Below, piece after piece: positions 8,796 through 15,741 of a DNA stretch of 32,279 nt. The notes beneath the pieces are model-generated. The model was not told the origin of the DNA and did not search any database. It saw nothing but the letters and a program-made list of their open reading frames with translations. A program made the position numbers and the translations under genes. Origin of the DNA: an uncultured Clostridia bacterium (GTDB taxonomy: Bacteria; Bacillota; Clostridia; Lachnospirales; Lachnospiraceae); assembly GCA_947167565.1 (NCBI GenBank), contig CAMVIN010000013.1:1-32279 (forward strand), read 5' to 3'. How positions within the stretch are numbered: the first letter of the stretch is position 1; the number at the start of each line of letters is the position of its first letter.

Positions 8796-8832
8796 TTTAC
8801 TTTATATTACTACACATGTAAAATAAAGTAAA
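8796..8832 (+). promoter_or_regulatory. Predicted hydrolase promoter inside a 9-bp inverted repeat
   Basis: TTTACT (8796-8801), 17 bases, TAAAAT (8819-8824). The perfect inverted repeat TTTACTTTA (8796-8804) / TAAAGTAAA (8824-8832) overlaps the -35 and the end of the -10, as an operator would. Confidence 0.5.
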
Positions 8833-8862
8833 GTATAACGAACTATTTTTAGGAGGTACCGT

Positions 8863-9810
8863 ATGGGATACACAAAGACAATTTCAGACAATCCAACAAT
8901 GGAAGGATTAGCGGAGATTTTCCCCGATGTGGTTTTCTCTCACGCCGGAGACGAAGAATTAAAAATGCAGATACTCACTCCCTGGTGGAATCATGAGAAT
9001 CCATCTTCCATTCCCCGATACCCTCTCGTAGTCTTTGTACAGGGTTCCGGCTGGACTTTTCCAAATGTCTGGTATGAAGTCCCTCAGTTGTCCGAACTGG
9101 CAAGACAGGGTTATGTCATCGCTCTCGTCACACACCGCGATGCCATGCAGGGACATCCTTACCCCGCCTGTATTGAGGATGTCAAAACGGCCATCCGCTT
9201 TCTCCGAAAAGAAGCGGACACCTATGGAATTGACACCGGGCGCGTCGGTCTGTTCGGCACCTCCTCCGGCGGCAACATCGCCCTTCTCTGTGCGCTGTAC
9301 CAGAATAACGACTACTTTAGCCGTATTTCCCACTCGACGGATTCTGCTCTCGCTAAGCTTTCACACGCATTTCAGGATGCGTTCACAACTTCGGAAAATG
9401 TTAGAGAGTACACGGAATTTTCCGATAAAATCGACTACATTGTGAGTTGTTTTCCCACTACGGATTTCGTTGAATTTTATGACAATCCGAACATGGATCA
9501 GGGAATTAAAGATGTCTTTGACGCACTGTCCGGCGAGCGCATGGATGATGAGCGCTCAGTTCTAAAGGCAATGAGCCCGTACTACATAGTAAAGGAAGCT
9601 CGTTCACTCTCGCTTCCGCCACTCTTTCTCACACACGGAACCGGTGACCAGCTCATCCCTTATGAGCACTCCGCCAAATTCTATGATTTGTTGAAAGAGA
9701 CCGATACGGATGTCACCTTCGTGACCGTAGAAAAAGGACCACATGAGGGTCCTTTCTGGAGCCGCGAACTCTGGCAGCTGATATTTGATTTTATTCGGGA
9801 ACACTCCTGA
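8863..9810 (+). CDS. Alpha/beta hydrolase, acetyl-esterase/peptidase-like
   Basis: 315 residues with a complete triad: nucleophile S134 in GTSSGG, D262 in HGTGDQLIP, and H294 in GPHEG. The oxyanion loop is QGSGW (60-64), replacing the HGGG of hormone-sensitive-lipase relatives and closer to BD-FAE/acetyl-esterase type enzymes. There is no signal peptide, so it acts in the cytoplasm, probably on esters of sugars or small acyl groups; the substrate is not known. It has its own promoter and an AGGAGGTACCGT ribosome site. It converges on the MATE gene, with four bases between the stops. Confidence 0.85.
   Translation: MGYTKTISDNPTMEGLAEIFPDVVFSHAGDEELKMQILTPWWNHENPSSIPRYPLVVFVQGSGWTFPNVWYEVPQLSELARQGYVIALVTHRDAMQGHPYPACIEDVKTAIRFLRKEADTYGIDTGRVGLFGTSSGGNIALLCALYQNNDYFSRISHSTDSALAKLSHAFQDAFTTSENVREYTEFSDKIDYIVSCFPTTDFVEFYDNPNMDQGIKDVFDALSGERMDDERSVLKAMSPYYIVKEARSLSLPPLFLTHGTGDQLIPYEHSAKFYDLLKETDTDVTFVTVEKGPHEGPFWSRELWQLIFDFIREHS
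9733..9755 (-). terminator. Possible intrinsic terminator of the MATE gene, inside the hydrolase coding region
   Basis: On the minus strand AAAGGACC, a seven-base loop and GGTCCTTT form an 8-bp perfect stem followed by a run of five T. It lies about 60 bases past the MATE stop. In the other direction the stem is followed by CTGG, not by T, so it would work only for minus-strand transcripts. Confidence 0.45.
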
Positions 9811-9814
9811 CACA

Positions 9815-11161
9815 TCAAAATTTTGCAATATATTTTTTGTAAGTAAGAACAAACAGCACTGTCGCAATAATTACGGACATATAATCGGCAATCGGCTGCG
9901 CCATTGCAACGTGTCTGGCGTCGTCAAAGACGTGGTACAAAATTTCCAAAACCGGTATGTACACCAACCCCTGTCGACTGATGGACAGGATAAATGCCGG
10001 GAGTGCCGCTCCGGTAGACTGAATCGCATTAATTAAGACAAATAGTATTCCAATAATCGGTCCGGACAGAATATAAATCCGGGAAAATGAGAACGCAAAT
10101 CCATGTGCTGCCTCGTTGTCCAAAAATACCTTAACCAACGGTTCTGCACCCAGATAACAAATCGCTGTCATTACCAGACTACAGACAAACGCAAGAAACA
10201 GCGAAAACTTGAAAATTGCCACAAAACGCTCTTTGTTCCTCGCCCCATAGCAATAGCCGAGAAGGGGCTGTACACCAACACCCAGACCGATGAGCAGCAT
10301 GACAACAATCATATTGACTTTCATCGCCACACCGAGTCCGGCCACCGCCATATCTCCATAGTGCGCCATTGTATTGTTCAAAAATATATTGGACACACTC
10401 ATCATGATACTATTCAGCGACGCCGGAATACCGATCGCCAGTACCCCCGTCACTATTTTTCTTGATGCACTGTAATCCGATAATTTAACGGACAAAATGG
10501 ATTTTCCACCCAACAGGTGCCAGAGATAAAATCCCGCAGAACATAAATTTCCAATAACGGTTGCTGCCGCCGCACCGCCGACATACCATTTCAAACCAAG
10601 AATCATAATCGGGTCCAGAACAATATTGACCATATTTCCAACAATCATACCGGTCATCGCCGTCTTGGCATGTCCCTCTGCTCGGATTACGTTACTGAAC
10701 ACATTTCCGAAAATCAAAAATGGAATCGATGTCGCCACAATTTTCAAATACTGGTTCGTGTATGCCATGGTGTCCGCACTCGCCCCGACAAGTTTGCTAA
10801 TTGGCTCCGTAAAACACCAAATCCCAACCATGGAAATCACGCCAATCACCACACCGGTCCAACAGCAGAACGAGGATACCTTTTTTACACCGTCCTCTTT
10901 CTTCTCTCCGAGCCATCTGGAAATCAGGGAAGTACCACCGATACCAAACATCATTCCCACTGCCATGAAAATAAGAAATGCCGGCGTTGCTACAGAGACT
11001 GCCGCCACCATGAGCGGGTCCTTCGTCTGCCCGATAAAAAAGGTGTCTGCAAGATTGTACAACAGCACCATGATCATACTAATTATTGATGGAATTGCAT
11101 TGCTGATGACCGCCTTCGGTACGGGCGCGTCACGAAATATTTCTTCGGTTTTCTTATTCAT
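9815..11161 (-). CDS. MATE family multidrug/cation antiporter
   Basis: 448 residues in about 12 membrane helices, arranged as two similar six-helix halves (helix-1 pattern PSIISMIMVLLYNLADTFFIGQT, repeated in the second half as IPASLNSIMMSVSNIFLNNTMAHYG). This is the MATE plan, which exports drugs or metabolites with Na+ or H+ exchange. The start has AGGAGGAACAAT just upstream. It has its own sigma-A promoter whose -35 overlaps the stop codon of the response regulator, and a perfect inverted repeat sits over the -10, so it appears to be separately regulated. The substrate cannot be predicted. Confidence 0.93.
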   Translation of the reverse strand: MNKKTEEIFRDAPVPKAVISNAIPSIISMIMVLLYNLADTFFIGQTKDPLMVAAVSVATPAFLIFMAVGMMFGIGGTSLISRWLGEKKEDGVKKVSSFCCWTGVVIGVISMVGIWCFTEPISKLVGASADTMAYTNQYLKIVATSIPFLIFGNVFSNVIRAEGHAKTAMTGMIVGNMVNIVLDPIMILGLKWYVGGAAAATVIGNLCSAGFYLWHLLGGKSILSVKLSDYSASRKIVTGVLAIGIPASLNSIMMSVSNIFLNNTMAHYGDMAVAGLGVAMKVNMIVVMLLIGLGVGVQPLLGYCYGARNKERFVAIFKFSLFLAFVCSLVMTAICYLGAEPLVKVFLDNEAAHGFAFSFSRIYILSGPIIGILFVLINAIQSTGAALPAFILSISRQGLVYIPVLEILYHVFDDARHVAMAQPIADYMSVIIATVLFVLTYKKYIAKF

Positions 11162-11198
11162 ATTGTTCCTCCTATGCAGTACCCAAACGTACTACTTA

Positions 11199-11242
11199 CC
11201 ATACAATAATCTTCTCTTTTAAGCGTAACTACTATTGTATGG
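11199..11242. promoter_or_regulatory. Perfect 10-bp inverted repeat, probable operator of the MATE promoter
   Basis: CCATACAATA (11199-11208) and TATTGTATGG (11233-11242) are exact complements separated by 24 bases. The second arm contains the -10 element of the MATE promoter. The first arm falls in the predicted early transcript. Confidence 0.6.
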
Positions 11243-11262
11243 GGGTTTTTGCGTTTTGTCAA
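11234..11262 (-). promoter_or_regulatory. Strong sigma-A promoter of the MATE gene
   Basis: On the minus strand TTGACA (11262-11257), a 17-base spacer and TACAAT (11239-11234) nearly match consensus. The -35 includes the TGA stop of the upstream response regulator, so the promoter is packed against that gene. Confidence 0.75.
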
Positions 11263-11990
11263 GTAGAGGATTCAACAGATTCATTTGAGTTGTCTATCTT
11301 TAACATCCGATATCCGATTCCGATATGTGTTTGTATATACTGGATACGCCTTGCATCTCCCTCAATCTTTTTTCTCAGATTCGCCATATATACTCTCATG
11401 GAAGCTACATTCGATTCTGTACACTGCCCCCATACTTCCTTTGTAATGTAGGTATGTGTGAGAACCTTCCCAAGATTTTTAGAAAATATGCATACAAGTT
11501 TATATTCAATTGGAGTCAAATGAAGTTCTTTGCCCTCGACGCACACCTCAGCAGCTGAATAATCTATTCTCAGAGCACCATTTACAAATACGGACTCTTC
11601 ACCAGAACTCGTAGTCATATATTCCAGTCTTCTCTCTGTAACGCGAATTCTTGCCATCAATTCATCCACCGAAAATGGCTTTGTAAGATAATCATCAGCC
11701 CCCGCATCCAGCGCCTCTATTTTATCTTCATCTTCATTTCTCGCACTTAAAACAATAATCGGAGTATTTGTCCACGTCCTAATTTTTTCGATAACCTTAA
11801 TTCCATCCAAATCCGGCAAGCCAAGATCCAGCAAAATAATATCCGGCTTGTGTGATGCCACCTCCATGATTCCGTTTTCACCATTTTCGGAAGTGATATA
11901 TCGATATCCATTCGCTTTCATTGTAGTTTTCATCAGATTTCTCACTTTACTGTCATCCTCAATAATAAGAATCTCTATATTATGCTCCAT
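11259..11990 (-). CDS. OmpR/PhoB-family response regulator, KdpE-like
   Basis: 243 residues. The receiver domain (1-120) has the acidic pocket E11-D12-D13, the phosphorylated D55 in LLDLGLPD, S82 in LSARNE and K104 in TKPF. A winged-helix DNA-binding domain covers about 133-233 (LTPIEYKLVCIFSKNLGKVLTHTYI, MRVYMANLRKKIE). It overlaps the histidine-kinase gene by 11 bases, so the two are co-translated. The likely targets are the potassium genes upstream, where four TAAAA repeats lie on one helical face (15154-15199). KdpE-like is the nearest family by layout, but no kdpFABC genes are present here. Confidence 0.92.
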   Translation of the reverse strand: MEHNIEILIIEDDSKVRNLMKTTMKANGYRYITSENGENGIMEVASHKPDIILLDLGLPDLDGIKVIEKIRTWTNTPIIVLSARNEDEDKIEALDAGADDYLTKPFSVDELMARIRVTERRLEYMTTSSGEESVFVNGALRIDYSAAEVCVEGKELHLTPIEYKLVCIFSKNLGKVLTHTYITKEVWGQCTESNVASMRVYMANLRKKIEGDARRIQYIQTHIGIGYRMLKIDNSNESVESST

Positions 11991-13047
11991 CCATATTCAC
12001 CTTCCCTTCCGGCAACAAAATCACCACTTTTGTCCCATGTGGAGAGCCATCTTCTACCCGGATTTCTCCATCATGTGCCTCAATAATAACCTTACACAAA
12101 GCGAGCCCAACGCCGAGGCTACGCCGACTGTCTGCTGCCTTTTGTTCACCCGTATAAAACATATCAAATATTTTCTCTCTTTGCTCTATCGGAATTCCCT
12201 CGCCTTTGTCTTCAACAGAAACAAGTACCTGCTTCTTTTCTTTCTTCACCTGAATTCGGATATCTTCCTCTGAATACTTCAGCGCATTATCAAGTAAATT
12301 CGTCATAACCTGAATGATGAGACGCCCATCAATATTGGCCATAATAAATTCATCTTCTATTTCTTTTGTTATTTTTCGGTCTATATTTTTTCTGTTATAC
12401 AGTGACATTGCCTCATTTATCACATCATCAATTAACTGAGGTGATTTCTTAATATTCATCTTCCCATCTTCAATTCTGGAAATCGATAAAAGATTTTCCA
12501 TTACATTGACAAGCCACATAGAATCTTCATATATATCTTTATATACTTCTATCTTCTCTTCATCGGAAAACAGGGATGAATTCCTATAGAGGTTACTTGC
12601 ATTGCCTGAAATCGAAGTCAGTGGTGTCCGCAGATCATGCGATATTGCCCGAAGAAGGTCTGCCCGTAATTTTTCTCTTTGAGCCACAGCATTTGCCTGT
12701 TCCGAAAGTTTAGCCTGCTTTTTGACCTGATCTGCCATCGCACTGGTAAAAATTGCAACGATAAGCATAATAAGAAACGTGATTGGGTATTCCTTTCCAT
12801 GAGCTCTCAGTGAAAACTGAGGCGCAACGAAGAAAAAATTGAATGCCACAACACTGGCGGCAGAAGCCACCATACCATATACAGCACGGTCACATCTCGC
12901 TGCCACAAAAAATACCCCTAATATATAAACCATCGCAATATTTGTATCCGAAAAACCCGCAAGCTGTATCAGATAACCAATACCGGTCGCCACAAAAATA
13001 ATACCGGTAAGTATAAACAAATTTTTTTGGCGAATTACTGAGAACAT
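11980..13047 (-). CDS. Sensor histidine kinase, KdpD C-terminal type (no N-terminal KdpD/Usp domain)
   Basis: 355 residues. About four membrane helices lie in 1-105 in a DUF4118-type module (NFFFVAPQFSLRAHGKEYP, as in KdpD). HisKA follows with H137 in AISHDLRTPLTS, then HATPase_c with the N box QVMTNLLDNALKYS, G1 EDKGEGIP and G2 VGLALCK. Classical KdpD has a long cytoplasmic N-terminal sensor and Usp domain; both are absent, so this is a short KdpD-like kinase. The gene follows ktrA by about 50 bases and overlaps the regulator gene, which makes potassium or turgor the likely signal, by context only. Confidence 0.9.
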   Translation of the reverse strand: MFSVIRQKNLFILTGIIFVATGIGYLIQLAGFSDTNIAMVYILGVFFVAARCDRAVYGMVASAASVVAFNFFFVAPQFSLRAHGKEYPITFLIMLIVAIFTSAMADQVKKQAKLSEQANAVAQREKLRADLLRAISHDLRTPLTSISGNASNLYRNSSLFSDEEKIEVYKDIYEDSMWLVNVMENLLSISRIEDGKMNIKKSPQLIDDVINEAMSLYNRKNIDRKITKEIEDEFIMANIDGRLIIQVMTNLLDNALKYSEEDIRIQVKKEKKQVLVSVEDKGEGIPIEQREKIFDMFYTGEQKAADSRRSLGVGLALCKVIIEAHDGEIRVEDGSPHGTKVVILLPEGKVNMDGA

Positions 13048-13096
13048 TCAAATACCTTCCTAACATCAAAAGTTATAGCACATTACAATTGTACAC

Positions 13097-13741
13097 CTAA
13101 CCGAGACATTTTTGAATATTTTTTCGGCTTCCCGTCACAAAAATATTTTCGTCCTTCTCCAAAATCATCTGTGGCTGAATTTCCATATCAACCGTTCCAT
13201 TTTTTCTGATACCAATAACATTGAGTCCATATTTTTTTCTTATATCCAATTCCATAAGCGAATGCCCAATCCATTGATTCGGCAACTCAATTTCATAAAT
13301 TGCATGATTGGCATCTAATTCTATGTAATCAAATATATGATCCTGACTATATCGAATTGCCGTCCACTCTGCCAGTTGTCGTTCCGGATACACGACATCA
13401 TCTGCTCCGTTTTTCAAAAGAAGTTTTTTATGCGTATCTCTCGCTGCCCTTGCCACAATTTTTTTTGCATTTAACTCACGAAGATAATATGTCGCAATCA
13501 GTGAATTCTCAAAATCATCTCCGATTGCCACTAGACACAAGTCAAAATTGCTTACACCAACCGATGAAAGAAAATCCATACTTGTGGCATCTCCAATCAA
13601 AGCTCTTGTAGTATATTGCAAACTTTCATTGACTCGTTCCTCATTACAGTCTATTGCCATAACTTCATGTCCTAATTCATGCAGTTTTTTCACTGCACTT
13701 CTTCCAAATCTTCCAAGCCCGATTACTAAAACCGATTTCAT
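13097..13741 (-). CDS. ktrA: Potassium channel regulatory subunit, KtrA/TrkA family (RCK)
   Basis: 214 residues: an RCK_N Rossmann domain (about 1-125) with GLGRFGRSAVKKL and the conserved acidic D29 at the end of strand 2, then an RCK_C (TrkA_C) domain (about 130-214). It is the cytoplasmic gating ring that binds nucleotides and opens the membrane subunit. It sits 18 bases after the ktrB stop with a GGAGG ribosome site, so the two are co-expressed. Whether it also binds c-di-AMP through RCK_C, as in Firmicutes KtrA, cannot be read from the sequence. Confidence 0.92.
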   Translation of the reverse strand: MKSVLVIGLGRFGRSAVKKLHELGHEVMAIDCNEERVNESLQYTTRALIGDATSMDFLSSVGVSNFDLCLVAIGDDFENSLIATYYLRELNAKKIVARAARDTHKKLLLKNGADDVVYPERQLAEWTAIRYSQDHIFDYIELDANHAIYEIELPNQWIGHSLMELDIRKKYGLNVIGIRKNGTVDMEIQPQMILEKDENIFVTGSRKNIQKCLG

Positions 13742-13759
13742 TCTTTATGCCTCCATTCT

Positions 13760-15079
13760 TTATCCAACACTTATTTTCTCTACTGGAAATCTTCCCTTAT
13801 TTGCTTTATTTTCTGATAACACAGCGAATATCACAGTGAGACCGCCAACTCTTCCAAGTATCATCAAAAGGATCAGAATCACCCGGGAGCAGATTCCAAG
13901 TTTTGCTGTAATACCAAGCGTCAGACCTACTGTTGCAATCGCTGATGCACTTTCAAACAAACAATCCAATACCGGAAGCTTTTCTATGTGGCTGATCATA
14001 ATTCCTGCAATAAAAAATAAAATATTATACATCATAAATATTACTCCCGCCTTGGTAACCGCTTCGTTTTCTATCCTTCTTCCATATGCCGTAACATCAC
14101 TTTTTTGTGTAAATACTGCTTTTGCCGCCGCAAGAAGTACACTAATTGTTGTCAGTTTTATTCCTCCCGCCGTAGAACCGGATGATCCCCCAATAAGCAT
14201 TAAAAAAATCAAAATCACTTTTCCTGTATCACTAAATTCCACAAGATTGGAAGTATTAAAGCCCGCTGTCCTCGGTGTCACTGCCTGAAAAAAAGAAGAT
14301 AAAATCCTTTCTGCAACAGGTAGATTTGCATACTCCCCAAAAAAGAAATACGTTGCCGGAATCAAAATCAAAACAACTGATATCGATAAAACCATCTTAC
14401 TCTGCATACCATACTGCTTTATCCGGATCTTGTTCAATCGTATATCATCCCATGTTTTAAATCCAATGCCGCCGGCAATTATCATAAATATCAATACCAG
14501 ATTGACAATAACATTTCTCTGATAAGCTACCATGGACGAAAACATTTCCCGCTCTCCCATAAGGTCGAATCCCGCATTACAAAAAGCCGATATAGAATGA
14601 AAAATTGAATAACATATCCCCTTCGCCACTCCGTATTCCGGAATAAAGACAAACATCAGCGCACAGGCACCTATTCCCTCTATCACAAATACAGTTTTAA
14701 TAATGAAGGATGTCATTTTCACAATTCCGCCAACTTGAAATGCAGAAATGGATTCCTGCATAGCACTTCGCTCTGCCAATCCAATTCTCTTTTTCAAAAG
14801 CATAGATATCGCTACTGCCACAGTGACTACCCCCATCCCTCCCACTTGGATTAAAAGAAGAATAATGCACTTGCCAAATATGGTCCAATACACTGCCGTA
14901 TCTCTCACCACAAGACCAGTTACACAAACTGCCGATGTCGCTGTAAAAAATGCTTCTGAAAACCGAGCGTGACCGTCTCCTTTCACTGCAATAGGAAGCA
15001 TCAACAGCAATGTCCCTATTATAATTACCCCCAAAAACCCCAAAAAAATTGCACGAAATGTTGTAATTTTTCTGCTCAT
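13760..15079 (-). CDS. ktrB: Potassium uptake membrane subunit, KtrB/TrkH family
   Basis: 439 residues with the four membrane-pore-membrane repeats of the SKT superfamily. Selectivity-filter-like segments are visible (for example TATSAVCVTGL, HSISAFCNAGFD, VTPRTAGFN and SASAIATVGLT), with the glycine-rich gate loop GGSSGSTAGGIK. It imports K+ (often with Na+) and pairs with the RCK protein encoded next. The start has GCAGGAGATTATTTT upstream. It is the first gene of a block ktrB-ktrA-kinase-regulator on the minus strand. The leader carries a 10-bp inverted repeat, and upstream DNA carries four phased TAAAA boxes. Confidence 0.93.
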   Translation of the reverse strand: MSRKITTFRAIFLGFLGVIIIGTLLLMLPIAVKGDGHARFSEAFFTATSAVCVTGLVVRDTAVYWTIFGKCIILLLIQVGGMGVVTVAVAISMLLKKRIGLAERSAMQESISAFQVGGIVKMTSFIIKTVFVIEGIGACALMFVFIPEYGVAKGICYSIFHSISAFCNAGFDLMGEREMFSSMVAYQRNVIVNLVLIFMIIAGGIGFKTWDDIRLNKIRIKQYGMQSKMVLSISVVLILIPATYFFFGEYANLPVAERILSSFFQAVTPRTAGFNTSNLVEFSDTGKVILIFLMLIGGSSGSTAGGIKLTTISVLLAAAKAVFTQKSDVTAYGRRIENEAVTKAGVIFMMYNILFFIAGIMISHIEKLPVLDCLFESASAIATVGLTLGITAKLGICSRVILILLMILGRVGGLTVIFAVLSENKANKGRFPVEKISVG

Positions 15080-15090
15080 AAAATAATCTC

Positions 15091-15144
15091 CTGCTATTCT
15101 TTGCTCAGCCAGTTCTCAAGACTGCGCCATATTTAGAATAGCAG
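15091..15144 (-). promoter_or_regulatory. 10-bp perfect inverted repeat in the ktrB leader (hairpin or operator)
   Basis: CTGCTATTCT (15091-15100) and AGAATAGCAG (15135-15144) are exact complements, 34 bases apart. Between them a smaller pairing, CAGT/ACTG (15110-15124), is possible. On the transcript the downstream arm ends in the A-G of the ktrB ribosome site (AGGAG), so a folded leader would partly hide it. Alternatively the upstream arm, read on the minus strand as TGC-TATTCT, is an extended -10 element, and the repeat acts as a DNA operator. Confidence 0.5.
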
Positions 15145-15153
15145 AAGACACAT

Positions 15154-15199
15154 TAAAATCATGTAAAAGTTTTTCCTGTCGCATTAAAATTTTATAAAA
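15154..15199. promoter_or_regulatory. Four phased TAAAA boxes upstream of ktrB, candidate response-regulator sites
   Basis: TAAAA occurs at 15154, 15164, 15185 and 15195: two pairs with 10-base spacing, the pairs 31 bases apart. Two of the boxes lie in an identical 9-mer, CATTAAAAT (15151-15159 and 15182-15190). OmpR-family regulators bind such 10-11 base direct repeats. The surroundings are AT-rich, so chance is not excluded. Confidence 0.4.
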
Positions 15200-15274
15200 A
15201 TTGGAGAATCTACTTAAGGAAGCTTCTTAACTTTTCACTTTTTTCTTTGGATAATTTCTTCCAACCCGTTTATG

Positions 15275-15309
15275 GCACACCAATTTACAAAATGAACACA
15301 CTATACCCC
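15275..15309 (-). pseudogene. Remnant of a CHAP-domain gene
   Basis: About 34 bases match the part of the CHAP gene at 22868-22902 that encodes the catalytic-cysteine stretch (WCAHFVNWC), with three mismatches, all transitions. The rest of the gene is gone. Directly beside it begins the same leader (CCATTCCCTGCACTTACTG) that precedes the living cargo genes. The scrap sits where the cargo gene of toxin-antitoxin copy 1 would be, so it appears to be what is left after a deletion. 15180-15274 holds nothing I recognise. Confidence 0.55.
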
Positions 15310-15367
15310 ATTCCCTGCACTTACTGTACAGACATAAATTATTTTTTACAAACAATAGGAAAATTTA

Positions 15368-15395
15368 TTGATTTTTTCAGACACTATGTTATAAT
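15368..15395 (+). promoter_or_regulatory. Antitoxin RNA promoter, copy 1
   Basis: TTGATT (15368-15373), 16 bases, TATAAT (15390-15395) with an extended -10 TGT directly before it. Strong by inspection and conserved in copies 2 and 3. Confidence 0.75.
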
Positions 15396-15401
15396 GAATT
15401 T

Positions 15402-15503
15402 AGAAAGAGCAACCGCCCACAAGGTGGGTTGACTCCCTAAGGTAAACTGAAAATCAGCCTATCCTAGACCGGTCAAAGTACAAGGATAGGCTGATTTTAT
15501 TTT
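15402..15503 (+). ncRNA. Antisense RNA (type I antitoxin), copy 1, about 100 nt
   Basis: Starts about seven bases after a consensus promoter, contains no ribosome site or credible ORF, and ends in a perfect 15-bp stem and T-run. The 5' part folds as CCCAC-AAG-GTGGG and is followed by CTCCCT, which can pair with the toxin Shine-Dalgarno sequence. The 3' part is fully complementary to the end of the toxin message because the two genes converge on the same terminator. Boundaries are estimated. Confidence 0.65.
15451..15503. terminator. Bidirectional terminator shared by toxin and antitoxin, copy 1
   Basis: 15-bp perfect stem (15451-15465 with 15483-15497), 17-base loop. TTTTATTTT follows on the plus strand and TTTTCAG on the minus strand. 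Confidence 0.8.
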
Positions 15504-15518
15504 CGCTTATTGTTCCTA

Positions 15519-15617
15519 CTATCTAATGTAGGCAACGAACCGAAGGTTCGTAAGCAATGCAACTATAAATGTATTATTCAGAATTAACAATGTTAAAACT
15601 TCATAAGTATTCATCAT
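15519..15617 (-). pseudogene. Holin-like type I toxin, copy 1, C-terminus disrupted
   Basis: ATG at 15617 with GGGAGGTGGTGCG upstream gives 32 residues. The first 23 are identical to toxin copy 2 through ALLT, including the hydrophobic segment. Then an 18-base insertion containing the hairpin ACGAACC-TTC-GGTTCGT, and one extra T further on, shift the frame to a TAG. The product therefore ends NLRFVAYIR and loses the charged tail (SRNNKRK) that follows the membrane helix in copy 2. In this toxin class the basic tail is usual, so the protein may be inactive or weaker. Promoter, hairpin and terminator remain intact. Confidence 0.65.
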
Positions 15618-15623
15618 CGCACC

Positions 15624-15653
15624 ACCTCCCTTCTGATGTTACCAAAGGGAGAT
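15624..15653 (-). promoter_or_regulatory. Hairpin hiding the toxin Shine-Dalgarno, copy 1
   Basis: In the toxin leader AUCUCCCUU (15653-15645) pairs with AAGGGAGGU (15632-15624), burying the ribosome site, with a 12-base loop. The stem is kept in copies 2 and 3, with a changed base pair in copy 3. Confidence 0.65.
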
Positions 15654-15689
15654 TGACCACACCTTGTATCACGATTGCTCCATATACTC

Positions 15690-15718
15690 ATTGTACCACA
15701 ATATATAGTGCAAATCAA
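15690..15718 (-). promoter_or_regulatory. Toxin promoter, copy 1
   Basis: On the minus strand TTGATT (15718-15713), 17 bases, TACAAT (15695-15690), with an extended TGG before the -10. It lies only 23 bases after the stop of the upstream cargo gene. Confidence 0.7.
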
Positions 15719-15741
15719 CAAATCCTGAACACTTGTTTGTT

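Noticed and set aside
13548-14288. 246-codon plus-strand ORF opposite ktrA/ktrB
   Set aside because: Antisense shadow of the potassium genes, no ribosome site, low-complexity Ser/Ile/Leu content.
15080-15144. c-di-AMP (ydaO) riboswitch before ktrB
   Set aside because: The leader is too short and lacks the known ydaO core. Only a simple 10-bp inverted repeat is present.
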